From CAVVFX01 sp963747535 (GTDB lineage: Bacteria > Acidobacteriota > Terriglobia > Bryobacterales > Bryobacteraceae), in NCBI GenBank assembly GCA_963747535.1, contig CAVVFX010000025.1:248001-312000 (forward strand): DNA of 64,000 nt, read 5' to 3'. The notes under the pieces were generated by a model that was not told where the DNA came from, did no database searches, and saw only the letters and a program-made list of their open reading frames with translations. Shown piece by piece: positions 1-7,707 of the stretch (the first letter of the stretch is position 1; each line of letters starts with the position of its first letter). Made by a program: the position numbers and the translations under genes.

Positions 1-56
1 ATCCACCGCTGCCAATTCTGGTTCATTCCCCTCACGGTAGTCGACTTCCCCAATTT

Positions 57-79
57 GGATAGGCAGTTGGAGCCTATCC
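57..79 (+). terminator. Hairpin, possible terminator of a gene to the left
   Basis: A perfect 8-bp stem (GGATAGGC / GCCTATCC) with a 7-base loop is followed by the pyrimidine-rich stretch gtccctttctcc. It could end transcription entering from the left edge. There is no true T-run, so the call is tentative. Confidence 0.35.
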
Positions 80-93
80 GTCCCTTTCTCCCA

Positions 94-153
94 TTGACCG
101 CTAGTTATGTTATAGTTACGATTATAATTTGGTGTCAGTCGTAACTATAACAT
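94..153 (+). promoter_or_regulatory. Promoter and 15-bp palindromic operator before the ISAzo13-like gene
   Basis: TTGACC (94-99) and TACGAT (117-122) are 17 bp apart and form a plausible promoter. A perfect inverted repeat, ATGTTATAGTTACGA (107-121) and its complement (139-153), covers the -10 region and ends one base before the ATG at 155. The position suggests autoregulation by the DNA-binding N-terminus of the protein just downstream. It could alternatively be part of the element end, which I could not define. Confidence 0.45.
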
Positions 154-154
154 T

Positions 155-1580
155 ATGAGACCTCTCGCCTTCTCTCCTGATTCCTTGCGAAAGCTGCTGC
201 TCCACGACAGAATCGCAACGCTTCCCGACCTGAAACGCGCCCTCGGCACGGACGTCGACCTCACCGTTTTCCGAAAACTCAAAGAACTCGACTATCTGAC
301 CAGGTACTCTCATGGCGGTCGTTTTTACACTCTTCGCGAGATCGCCCGTTTCGGAGCCGATGGTCTGTGGTCCTGTACGCCCGCCTGGTTCTCTCGATAC
401 GGTACCCTGCTGACCACGGCCGAGACATTCGTCTGTAATTCGGTCGCAGGATGTTTTGCGGAAGAACTATCTGCCATCCTGCACGTAGGAGCGCAAGATG
501 TCTTACGCCACCTTGTCCAGCAGAAGAGAATCGCCCGGGAATTGGTCTCCGGCCTGTTCCTCTATACTGCTATCGATCCAGCCATCCGTCAAAGACAACG
601 TCTGACACGTCGTAGTAACCAGTCCGTTCCCACGGTTGTCGATGCCACTCGTCTGGAAGTGTCTCCCGATGAGATGAAAGCTGCCATCATCTTGTTTTAC
701 AGCCTGCTGGACGAGCAGCAGCGCCGCTTGTATGCCGGCCTGGAATCCATGAAACTCGGCCACGGCGGCGACAGCGTGCTGGCCGGATTTCTTGGCCTCG
801 ATCCGCACACCATCGCCCGCGGCCGCCGCCAACTGCTCGATCAGGATGTCGAGGTCGGGCGTATCCGACAGTCTGGTGCCGGACGCAAACCGGTGGAAAA
901 AAAACGCCCGAAGTAATCGCAGCCATCGAAATCCTGCTGGAACACGACACCGCCGGCGATCCCATCACGGGCATTCGATGGACTCACAAGACGCCTGCCG
1001 GAATCGCCGAACTGCTGCAGCAACTCGATATCGAGATCTCAGCCAATACCGTGGCGCGACTGCTTCACGATATGGATTTTTCCCTCCGCGTGAATCGCAA
1101 AGCCATTGCCACCGACTCCAGCCCGGATCGCGACAAACAGTTCCGTTATATCTCGTCATTACGCACTCGCTTTGAACGCCAGGGGATTCCCATCATCAGC
1201 GTCGATACCAAAAAACGAGAACTCGTCGGAAACTTCAAGAACAATGGCGTGAAGTGGGATCGCATGCCCGTGCGCGTCAATGATCACGACTTCCGTTCCG
1301 ATGCCATCGGCGTCGCAATCCCTTACGGTATCTATGACCTGCTCGCCAACCGAGGCTCGGTCTTCATCGGCGTCTCACATGACACGGCAGCCTTTGCCGC
1401 CCACTCCATCGCCGGTTGGTGGAAGCGCGACGGCGCTAATCGCTACCATCGCTGCCGGCAGTTGCTCATCCTAGCCGACACCGGCGGCAGCAACAGTTGC
1501 CGTACCCGCGCCTGGAAAACCGAACTTCAAAGCCAAATCTGCAACAGCTTTGGGCTCACAGTAACCGTTGCTCATTACCC
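155..1580 (+). pseudogene. ISAzo13-family transposase, 5' part (interrupted by an IS66-type element)
   Basis: This is the first part of a DDE transposase. Residues 1-155 form an extra, probably DNA-binding, N-terminal region. From about residue 185 the text is typical ISAzo13: a helix-turn-helix stretch with GLDPHTIARGRRQLL, then GRKPVEKK. The frame is lost in an A8 run (897-904): frame 2 stops at 916, but after a -1 slip the protein continues as TPEVIAAIEILLEHDTAGDP and on into the catalytic core (ISVDTKKRELVGNFKN with the first Asp, LILADTGGSN with the second). The reading ends in VAHYP at 1580, exactly where an IS66-type element begins; the rest resumes at 3910. The run A AAA AAA lies in the correct phase for programmed -1 slippage, so the frameshift may be natural, but the IS66 insertion certainly breaks the gene. 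Confidence 0.88.
1573..1580. repeat. 8-bp target-site duplication, left copy
   Basis: CATTACCC is repeated at 3910-3917 and abuts the element ends at 1581 and 3909. An 8-bp duplication is the size normally made by IS66-family elements. Confidence 0.92.
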
Positions 1581-1596
1581 GTAACAGTTCACGTGG

Positions 1597-3168
1597 TTAG
1601 GGCCGGCATGGGAGCAGGGAAGCTACAGCAGTCTGACGACGATGGCAGCGTACGGCCTCAGTGAGGTAGCCCAATACGTGACGACGCTGCCTCTTGCAAG
1701 TCTGCACGACGGTGAGTAAACGGGCAGTGGCGATTTCCCCGTTGCGGCTGCGGTTGCCGAAACTGATCTTGCGCCACTGCACAGCCGTACGCAGGACCTG
1801 TTCCGCTGCATTGTTGGTCGGCTCCACGCCCTCCTCTTCCAGAAATGTGAACAGCCGTTCGAAGTGAAGCAACAGCGCGATTGCCATGTTGCGAACCTCG
1901 CGGTCGGTGTCCTCAAGATGTGCCACCGCCAAGGCGAGCAGCTTTTTCTGCAGGGGGATCGACTTTAAATAGAGTTGTTGTCGGTCAAGAGGCTGCGGGT
2001 TTCCGCGCCGGTCCCGCAAGTCGCCGCGAAACCGATACCAAAGACGGAACACGCGGGCCACGATGGCCAGCGTGTCCCGGCAAAACTGCCGCGACGAGGG
2101 ACTGCGGGCATAATCGGCGATCCCCAGAAGATTTCTTTTCAGATGGGCCCAGCATAACTGCATGCGGCCGGAATGGTACGTCAGATACACCACCCACCGG
2201 TCATTGCAGAGAATTCCGTGGAAGACCGACCCCAGCAGGGAAACCAACACTTCAGCGCTACGCGTGGAGGCCACCACGTAGAACACGAACTGGTGGGCCA
2301 CCAGCGCCCAGATCCAGCGCTTATCGCCATTGGTCCGCCAACCCGTCTCATCCACATTCAGGACCGCTTCGCGCGGCAACTGCTCCTGCAATTGCCCCAC
2401 GGGCTGTTCCACCGCCTGGCTGACTTCTTCCCAGGCTTTCTGAGTACTCCCCAAACTGATCTCGATACCTAACACATCGATCAGCATCGCTTCCACCAGC
2501 CGCCGCGGCAAGCGGCAGACTACCGTCCAATAGGCGACCAGCGCCGTCAGTTGCGGTCCAAATTGTCCCGCGATCTCCTCTGGCACCGGCGCATGCGTCG
2601 TCTTTCCGCACTGTCCACAAACCACGTTCGGAAACTGATACTCGGTGATGTGCGCTTTCACTGGCGGCACTTCGGTCACCTGATGCCGCCGCGGTTCTCC
2701 TTCCGTAGTCGCCCTACCGGGCTTTTGCGGGAGGCTTCCACCGCAGTGTCCGCATTGCTTCGGCAGCAGTACCTCAACGGCGCTCACCTCCGAGGTGGGA
2801 ACCGGTCGTCGATGATGGCCCGGGTGTCCGGGCTGTGCACCCGGTTTCCGTTTGCTCTTGTGCTTTCGGCCGCGCGGGCGCTGCTCACCGGCCAATCCGT
2901 CTGAAGATGGTGGCTTGGAGGAGTTGGTCGAGTTCTTCTTTCGCCCAGCCAGTTGCCGCTCCAGATCTGCGATCTGCTTTTCTGCGTCCGCGACCTGCTT
3001 GTCGCGTTCGGCTAGTTTTTCGCGGAGATTCTCTATTTCCCGCTGCTGCCGCTCGACTTGCTGCTGCAGTTGTTCGCGGCTGGGCTGGTGGGAGTGCCGG
3101 GCCCTGGGGGCACCCCGATTCGCCGCTGCCTCTTCCTCGCTGCGGCGGCGAGCCGCGGTCGCACTCAT
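1597..3168 (-). CDS. tnpC: IS66-family transposase TnpC
   Basis: A DDE transposase of 523 residues from the chosen start. Residues 30-75 are a charged, leucine-rich coiled coil, followed by the family hallmark KNSTNSSKPPSSDG (78-91). Cys139/142 and Cys184/187 form a zinc finger. The catalytic triad is readable as Asp273 (NVDETGW), Asp323 (GILCNDRW) and Glu456 (EPTNNAAEQ), followed by WRKISFGNRSRNG. An open frame extends to 3639, but the extra 157 residues look non-coding and overlap the divergent passenger gene, so MSATAARRR at 3168 is preferred. The stop codon lies directly inside the left inverted repeat. Confidence 0.93.
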   Translation of the reverse strand: MSATAARRRSEEEAAANRGAPRARHSHQPSREQLQQQVERQQREIENLREKLAERDKQVADAEKQIADLERQLAGRKKNSTNSSKPPSSDGLAGEQRPRGRKHKSKRKPGAQPGHPGHHRRPVPTSEVSAVEVLLPKQCGHCGGSLPQKPGRATTEGEPRRHQVTEVPPVKAHITEYQFPNVVCGQCGKTTHAPVPEEIAGQFGPQLTALVAYWTVVCRLPRRLVEAMLIDVLGIEISLGSTQKAWEEVSQAVEQPVGQLQEQLPREAVLNVDETGWRTNGDKRWIWALVAHQFVFYVVASTRSAEVLVSLLGSVFHGILCNDRWVVYLTYHSGRMQLCWAHLKRNLLGIADYARSPSSRQFCRDTLAIVARVFRLWYRFRGDLRDRRGNPQPLDRQQLYLKSIPLQKKLLALAVAHLEDTDREVRNMAIALLLHFERLFTFLEEEGVEPTNNAAEQVLRTAVQWRKISFGNRSRNGEIATARLLTVVQTCKRQRRHVLGYLTEAVRCHRRQTAVASLLPCRP

Positions 3169-3330
3169 CCACCATACGTTAAACCATTCTGCGCGATTTG
3201 TCCAGCAAAATCGACGGGGGTATCGGATGAGACAGCCGGGAAGTCCGCTACGATCACATTCACACCCAGTTGCGGCAGCCAGCAGTCTCCCTGCCCTTGG
3301 TATGATTGTTTTTCCGTACGGGGTGGATCG

Positions 3331-3846
3331 ATGCCGATGACTCCATTTATGGAACGATTCCCTGAAGTAGGAGCGCGAGAAACCAGGTCCGTAACCGTCA
3401 CAAACCGCCAGGATCTTCCAGATGGGGAATACGGCTTCCTGGAGTTTTATTGTAACGAGCCCGGCTGTGACTGCCGACGAGTCATGATCGACGTGTTGCG
3501 GCCGGAGACGGGGTGGAGCAAGGTCTGGGCCACCATCAGCTACGGATGGGAGAGTCTGGATTTCTACAGAAAATGGGGCGGGACCGCCAGCGATCCCATT
3601 GAAATGAAGGGGCCATACCTGGACCCCCTCAACCCACAAACCAAGTACTCACCCGCACTTCTAAATCTGTTTCGATTCCTTCTTCAGTCGCCCGATTATG
3701 TGGAGCGTCTCAAAGGACATTACCAAATGTTCCGAGACTCTCTAGAGCCAGAACATGGCCGGCAGGACGGTCCGGAAACCAATCGCATCGAAAACAAGCG
3801 GAAACGTCTACACGATCCTAAGCATCGTCGTCGGCATCCTTACTGA
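3331..3846 (+). CDS. Passenger protein of the IS66-type element, unknown function
   Basis: A protein of 171 residues inside the IS ends, divergent from tnpC with about 160 bp between the two starts. The N-terminal half contains FYCNEPGCDCRRV, a C-x4-C-x-C cluster that suggests metal binding. An aromatic stretch follows (WATISYGWESLDFYRKW), then a helical segment and a very basic tail ending KHRRRHPY. The start MPMTPFMERF fits best; the upstream in-frame extension to 3058 is antisense to tnpC. I recognise no function. It may be a regulator or auxiliary factor of the transposon, or plain cargo. Confidence 0.72.
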   Translation: MPMTPFMERFPEVGARETRSVTVTNRQDLPDGEYGFLEFYCNEPGCDCRRVMIDVLRPETGWSKVWATISYGWESLDFYRKWGGTASDPIEMKGPYLDPLNPQTKYSPALLNLFRFLLQSPDYVERLKGHYQMFRDSLEPEHGRQDGPETNRIENKRKRLHDPKHRRRHPY

Positions 3847-3909
3847 GCTACGCCACGCCTCAGCACTACACCGACACCACCGCCGCGATAGATCCACCTG
3901 AACTGTTAC

Positions 3910-4185
3910 CATTACCCCACCGGCGCTTCCAAATGGAATCCCATCGAGCACCGCCTATTCTCCGAAATCTCCAAAAACTGGGCCGCCGAGCCTCTTGACG
4001 ATTACCCCAAAGTCCTCAACTTCATCCGCAACACCTGCACCCGAACCGGTCTCACTGTCTCGGCCTACCTCGACCGTAGGCAGTATCCGACCGGTACCTC
4101 ACCCGATACAGAGCAGATCCGCCGTCTTTCCCTCAAACGACATTCGACTCTGCCAGCCTGGAACTATACGATTGCTCCGATGTGA
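3910..4185 (+). pseudogene. ISAzo13-family transposase, 3' part
   Basis: The sequence resumes precisely at the second CATTACCC copy and reads in phase as HYPTGASKWNPIEHRLFSEI with the third catalytic acid (Glu of NPIEHRLF). It continues through TGLTVSAYLDRRQYPTG to LPAWNYTIAPM and TGA at 4183-4185. Joined to 155-1580 after removal of the IS66-type element and one octamer, it gives a full-length C-terminus. The 3' end of the ISAzo13 element cannot be fixed; the next gene ends only 3 bases away on the other strand. Confidence 0.88.
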
Positions 4186-4187
4186 AT

Positions 4188-4928
4188 CTATTGTTGCGTG
4201 AGCCCATAGCGGGTGCGGTCACTCCAGTAGTTGCGAGTCACCGAGTCAAACCAGCGTCCGGTTTGCGGACCATTCTTGGTGTTACGGCCGTAGCCGCGAA
4301 TTGTGGCTGTCTCGATGGCCTCGATAGCCTCCTTCGCTGAATGATGAGGGGTCGCGGCGACGACGCGTCCGATCATGCTCTGTGTCGGGACCTCGCCAAG
4401 ATGTTCGGCTATGAGTATTGAGAGCGCCGCCAATTCGGGGTCTGGCTGCGAATCGCGATTTGTGCGATTCGTGGCCGGATAGTCTAAGTCTTCGTATTTC
4501 TCACTTACATCACTCACTTTCCCCTGACTCTCTTCGGCGGAAGAATCGTTCCCATCGCGGGCGGAACGCCCCTTCCCATCAGGAGAGGAAGAATTCTTCC
4601 TGTCGCGTTCGTGTTCTCGGAACTCAGAACGCCAAAGAAAGTAATAGCGGTTCGATTTCCGCCGGTTGCCGCGCTCGGATTCGATGTATTGGTTCGCAAT
4701 TAGTTCGGCCACGTAATTTCGAACCTGCCGGTCGGATACTCCGATCCGCTTGCCGATCAATCGCTCCGATGGAAAACAGTTGCCGTTCTCGCCTGCGAAA
4801 CGACAAAGGACTCCATAGGCCAATTTCGCGCCCGCGCTCAGGGCCGAAGTCGCCATCACCGGATCGGGGATCATCGCGCAGAAAAAACGCCGATGCGGAT
4901 TGAATCGACTGCCTACCTTGATGCTCAA
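4188..4928 (-). CDS. Helix-turn-helix replication-type protein
   Basis: A protein of 246 residues starting at TTG. Residues 25-80 are a winged-helix segment of the HTH_36 type (LSAGAKLAYGVLCRF, then CFPSERLIGKRIGVSDRQVR). This fold is common in phage and plasmid replication-initiation or DnaD-like proteins. A polar, low-complexity linker and a C-terminal helical region follow. The last residues directly abut the transposase remnant, so the C-terminus may have been altered by that insertion. With the excisionase-like gene and integrase to the right it belongs to a small integrative element. Confidence 0.7.
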   Translation of the reverse strand: MSIKVGSRFNPHRRFFCAMIPDPVMATSALSAGAKLAYGVLCRFAGENGNCFPSERLIGKRIGVSDRQVRNYVAELIANQYIESERGNRRKSNRYYFLWRSEFREHERDRKNSSSPDGKGRSARDGNDSSAEESQGKVSDVSEKYEDLDYPATNRTNRDSQPDPELAALSILIAEHLGEVPTQSMIGRVVAATPHHSAKEAIEAIETATIRGYGRNTKNGPQTGRWFDSVTRNYWSDRTRYGLTQQ

Positions 4929-5028
4929 TGGCCGGCCCTCGCTCCCGCCGAATGAAGTCGATGCATTGTCTCATCAGAGCACTCGTGGAGGCCAAGGGAG
5001 CCCCGCCACGCGCTTGCAGCGATGCGGC

Positions 5029-5048
5029 CGGGGGTTAGACAACCCCCG
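5029..5048. terminator. Strong hairpin downstream of the excisionase-like gene
   Basis: CGGGGGTT / AACCCCCG form an 8-bp stem with an AGAC tetraloop, 18 bp past the stop of the minus-strand gene at 5067. No U-run follows on either strand, so termination is possible but not certain. Confidence 0.35.
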
Positions 5049-5066
5049 ACCACGTTCTCGATCCCG

Positions 5067-5276
5067 TTACGCCGCTTTCTTTTCACCGGGATTCTCTGTC
5101 TGTCGATCGATCCATGCCAGGAGCGCCGCGCGAGGCACGCGCACCGACCGGGAACCCAGAACACGGACTACCGGCAGCACGCCCGACTGCATCCATCGAT
5201 AAGCAAGTGCGCGACTGATACCAAGCTCCGCCGCGACTTCGCGACCCCTGAGGAGCAAGGTGGATTTTTTATTCAT
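5067..5276 (-). CDS. Excisionase-like MerR/Xis-type DNA-binding protein
   Basis: A 69-residue helix-turn-helix protein with REVAAELGISRALAYRWMQSG, then LPVVRVLGSRSVRVPRAAL, the layout of helix_turn_helix_17/excisionase proteins. Such proteins bend att-site DNA or regulate the integrase. The ATG at 5276 is chosen because longer starts (5291, 5348) run into an operator-like dyad. It is divergent from the gene at 5364. The function is inferred from the fold and from the integrase two genes away. Confidence 0.75.
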   Translation of the reverse strand: MNKKSTLLLRGREVAAELGISRALAYRWMQSGVLPVVRVLGSRSVRVPRAALLAWIDRQTENPGEKKAA

Positions 5277-5314
5277 TAATATTGCATCCATACCTGCTAC
5301 CATGATGCATTTGT

Positions 5315-5346
5315 GTATACTGGTTATCAATAAGATACCGGTATAC
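5315..5346. promoter_or_regulatory. Operator-like dyad between divergent element genes
   Basis: GTATACTGGTTATC (5315-5328) and GATACCGGTATAC (5334-5346) form an inverted repeat with one mismatch and one bulge around AATAA. It lies between the excisionase-like gene (minus) and the gene leading to the integrase (plus), where a Xis or repressor site would be expected. Confidence 0.45.
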
Positions 5347-5363
5347 AATTTGGTGATAAATAG

Positions 5364-6218
5364 ATGAGGGTGTTTGAATCCAGCAACAGCGGGCCGGCCG
5401 GCTACTGGCGTTTCCTATGGCCCAGACAGAAATCGTACGAATTGCGGCAGATTGAGACTGCGAAAGGTTGGATGGAAGTCATAGGCTCGATTGACGATAA
5501 TACGGCAATCCTATACTACCCGCTGGATGAAAGCCCTGGAATTTCGCGAGGATTCTCGGAAATTCGCACTTCCGATGATGCCCTCGCATTCGCAAACAAG
5601 TATGGATTACTTGGGCTCGAATTAGTGGTAGGAAGCCCCGAGCCTGAAGCGACAGCGATAGCCATTTCCCACGGTTGGAAGCCCGCCCAGGTGCACGTCG
5701 GCGAGGAGTCGTTGAGCCTCTGGCTTTATCATGCCGCACGTCTCAGATACATGTACCTTCTGTGGGACGCGATTGATTCAAACGATACGAGGGGACTTTC
5801 CACGGCAATTCGCTACTGGCCGGACGCAATCCAAAACGAAGAAGTGCGGGCTACTGCGTTCCCTCCAGACCGATGGAAAAAGGGCGAACTGATCCGCTTC
5901 GGAAAACTGCGGCTCCTGGAAATATTCAACCACGTATTGGATGGAATGGCGTCGCCCACTTTACTGATGGATGCCGCCGGCGACTTGCGCCCATACACCG
6001 CCCCAACAAGCCTCCTCGCCGCGATCTGGCTCGAATTTGGAGAGGTCGTGTGTGGAGTCCGCAAGCAGATCGTCTGTGAGAGTTGCGGCAAGGTGATGGA
6101 CGTAACCGGAAACCGGTCCCACAAACGGAAACACGACGCCTGCTCGTTGCGGGAAAAAATGGCACGGTATCGGAAAAAGATCAAGGAACAGGAAGATGGC
6201 AAAGCGAAAGCGCGGTAA
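5364..6218 (+). CDS. Unknown protein with C-terminal zinc-binding motif, upstream of integrase
   Basis: A protein of 284 residues. The first 240 match no family I recognise; they are mixed alpha/beta with several tryptophans. The C-terminus holds CESCGKVMDVTGNRSHKRKH and DAC shortly after, then a basic helix (REKMARYRKKIKEQ). This resembles the small zinc finger at the end of CGNR-type proteins. It overlaps the integrase start by 23 bp, so the two are translationally coupled. It is probably an accessory protein of the integrative element; its role is unknown. Confidence 0.68.
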   Translation: MRVFESSNSGPAGYWRFLWPRQKSYELRQIETAKGWMEVIGSIDDNTAILYYPLDESPGISRGFSEIRTSDDALAFANKYGLLGLELVVGSPEPEATAIAISHGWKPAQVHVGEESLSLWLYHAARLRYMYLLWDAIDSNDTRGLSTAIRYWPDAIQNEEVRATAFPPDRWKKGELIRFGKLRLLEIFNHVLDGMASPTLLMDAAGDLRPYTAPTSLLAAIWLEFGEVVCGVRKQIVCESCGKVMDVTGNRSHKRKHDACSLREKMARYRKKIKEQEDGKAKAR

Positions 6219-7416
6219 CAAGGAAGGCTCGATTTACAAGATGACGGATGGCCGATGGCGCGCGGCTGTCACGGTCAGTTTCGACGCGGACGGAAAACAG
6301 ATCCGCAAGATTTTCACAAAGCCCACTCGGCACGAGGTTCAGGACGAACTGACAAAAGCGCTCCGGGAACAACAACTCGGGTTACCAATCGTCAGCGAAA
6401 AACAAACCACGGCCAAGTTCCTCGATCACTGGCTTGAGCAGGTTGTGAAGTCGCGCGTCCGGCCGAAGACGCTTCGGACTTATTCCGACCTGGTGAAGAA
6501 GCACATTTCGCCGGCCCTCGGTGACGTACCACTTGGCAAACTATCACCGCAAAGGGTCCGAGAGTTCCTGAACGCCAAACTCGAATCGGGCCTGAGTCCC
6601 CGGACAGTCAAGCATCTCCTCGTCACCCTTCGTGGTGCGCTTGGCGTTGCGCTTAAGGACGGGCAGATCCCCCGCAATGTTGCCGCGCTCGTAGATCCGC
6701 CGAGAGTCCCAAGGCCCCAAGTCCAAGCGTTCGCGCCGGACGAAGCGCGGGCCTTTTTGGATGCGGTTCGCGGGGATCGCCTCGAAGCTGTTTATACGGT
6801 CGCCGTTGCGGTCGGGATGCGGCAAGGGGAAATCCTCGGTCTCAAATGGACCGATGTGAACCTCGAAACGGGAATGCTGACCGTGCGCGCCGCGCTTCAA
6901 AGAGTTGATAAGAAGCTCATTCAAGTCGAGCCGAAGTCAACCACCAGCCGACGGCCAGTCAACCTGCCGGCCGCTTGCCTGAACGCATTAACGCGCCACA
7001 AGGCAAAGCAGGAAGAGGAACGGGCATGGGCTGGCTCACGCTGGCAGGAGACCGGCTACGTGTTCACGACACGCGTCGGTACGCCGATGGATGCGCGAGA
7101 CCTTCTTCGCGGCTACTACCGAATCACACGCCCGAAGACGAAACCCGGACACGAGCCGGTGAAATTGCCGTTTCCATCGATCCGGTTTCATGACCTTCGG
7201 CACAGTACCGCAACGATCCTTCTGGCTCAAGGCGTGCCGGCCCGTTACATCACGGAACTTCTGGGACATTCCCAGGTGTCATTCACGATGCAAACGTACG
7301 CTCACGTATTGCCGGAAGTGCAGCGCTCGGTAGCCACCAAGATGGACGAAATCCTGAATCCGAGCCCCGTAGCTACCAGCGTAGCGACCAAACCGGCATC
7401 CGACGCAGTGAACTGA
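6196..7416 (+). CDS. int: Tyrosine recombinase (integrase)
   Basis: A 406-residue phage-type integrase. Residues 10-45 are an AP2-like arm-binding domain (GSIYKMTDGRWRAAVTVSFD), 70-165 a SAM-like core-binding domain, and 180-385 the catalytic domain. All catalytic residues are visible: Arg209 (GMRQGEIL), Lys247 (EPKSTTSRRPV), His332 and Arg335 (FHDLRHST), His358 (LLGHSQ) and Tyr368 (MQTYAH). It ends 20 bp from the 3' end of tRNA-Arg, the classic position of an integrase next to its tRNA att site. It looks functional. Confidence 0.95.
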   Translation: MAKRKRGNKEGSIYKMTDGRWRAAVTVSFDADGKQIRKIFTKPTRHEVQDELTKALREQQLGLPIVSEKQTTAKFLDHWLEQVVKSRVRPKTLRTYSDLVKKHISPALGDVPLGKLSPQRVREFLNAKLESGLSPRTVKHLLVTLRGALGVALKDGQIPRNVAALVDPPRVPRPQVQAFAPDEARAFLDAVRGDRLEAVYTVAVAVGMRQGEILGLKWTDVNLETGMLTVRAALQRVDKKLIQVEPKSTTSRRPVNLPAACLNALTRHKAKQEEERAWAGSRWQETGYVFTTRVGTPMDARDLLRGYYRITRPKTKPGHEPVKLPFPSIRFHDLRHSTATILLAQGVPARYITELLGHSQVSFTMQTYAHVLPEVQRSVATKMDEILNPSPVATSVATKPASDAVN

Positions 7417-7436
7417 ATTGTAAGTTATTGATTTTT

Positions 7437-7513
7437 TGGTGCGCCCAGACAGATTCGAACTGCCGACCTTCTGGTTCGTAGCCAGACGCTCTATCCAACT
7501 GAGCTATGGGCGC
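7437..7513 (-). tRNA. tRNA-Arg (anticodon ACG), CCA encoded
   Basis: The minus strand folds into a full cloverleaf: acceptor GCGCCCA/TGGGCGC with discriminator A, D-stem GCTC/GAGC, anticodon stem TCTGG/CCAGA with loop CTACGAA (anticodon ACG), and T-stem GGCAG/CTGTC around TTCGAAT. The 3' CCA is encoded. Its 3' end faces the integrase, so it is the probable attachment site of the element to the left. Confidence 0.96.
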
Positions 7514-7707
7514 ACTAGACTGACACAACCAATTTAGCGAGTCTGGCGGCAGATGGCAAGTCATTTGGTGAAGCGCGCTCGCGTGGGGCTCGACCGCGCC
7601 TGCACATTCCCGGGATCGGTTTGTCAAAAGAAAATGGCGCGAGCAGCCCCGTATAACAGGAGTGCCCGCGCCAGCATGAAGAAGGAACAGACCAGGTCTG
7701 TCCAGTG
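7514..7707. other. Intergenic region between tRNA-Arg and the TonB receptor
   Basis: No ORF is supported. It holds a loose GC-rich dyad (ggcgcg 7638 to cgcgcc 7672) and the short palindrome ACAGACC/GGTCTGT just beyond the receptor stop, both possible transcript ends. Confidence 0.4.

Larger units (their letters stand above)
1581..3909 (-). mobile_element. IS66-family element (ISBst12-like), 2,329 bp with passenger gene
   Basis: The left end GTAACAGTTCACGTGG (1581-1596) matches the inverted right end (3894-3909) at 15 of 16 bases, and identical CATTACCC octamers flank the element. It carries a complete tnpC on the minus strand and one unrelated gene on the plus strand. No tnpA or tnpB is present, as in the ISBst12 subgroup. 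It sits inside the catalytic region of an ISAzo13-like transposase. Ends, duplication and tnpC are all intact, so the insertion appears recent and possibly still mobile. Confidence 0.92.

Noticed and set aside
3169..3639. Extended N-terminus of the IS66 TnpC
   Set aside because: The extra 157 residues are antisense to the passenger gene and lack the family's N-terminal features.
4700..4735. A tcgaacctgccggtc segment as a second attachment copy of the tRNA-Arg end
   Set aside because: Only a short partial match, located inside the HTH gene; too weak for an att site.
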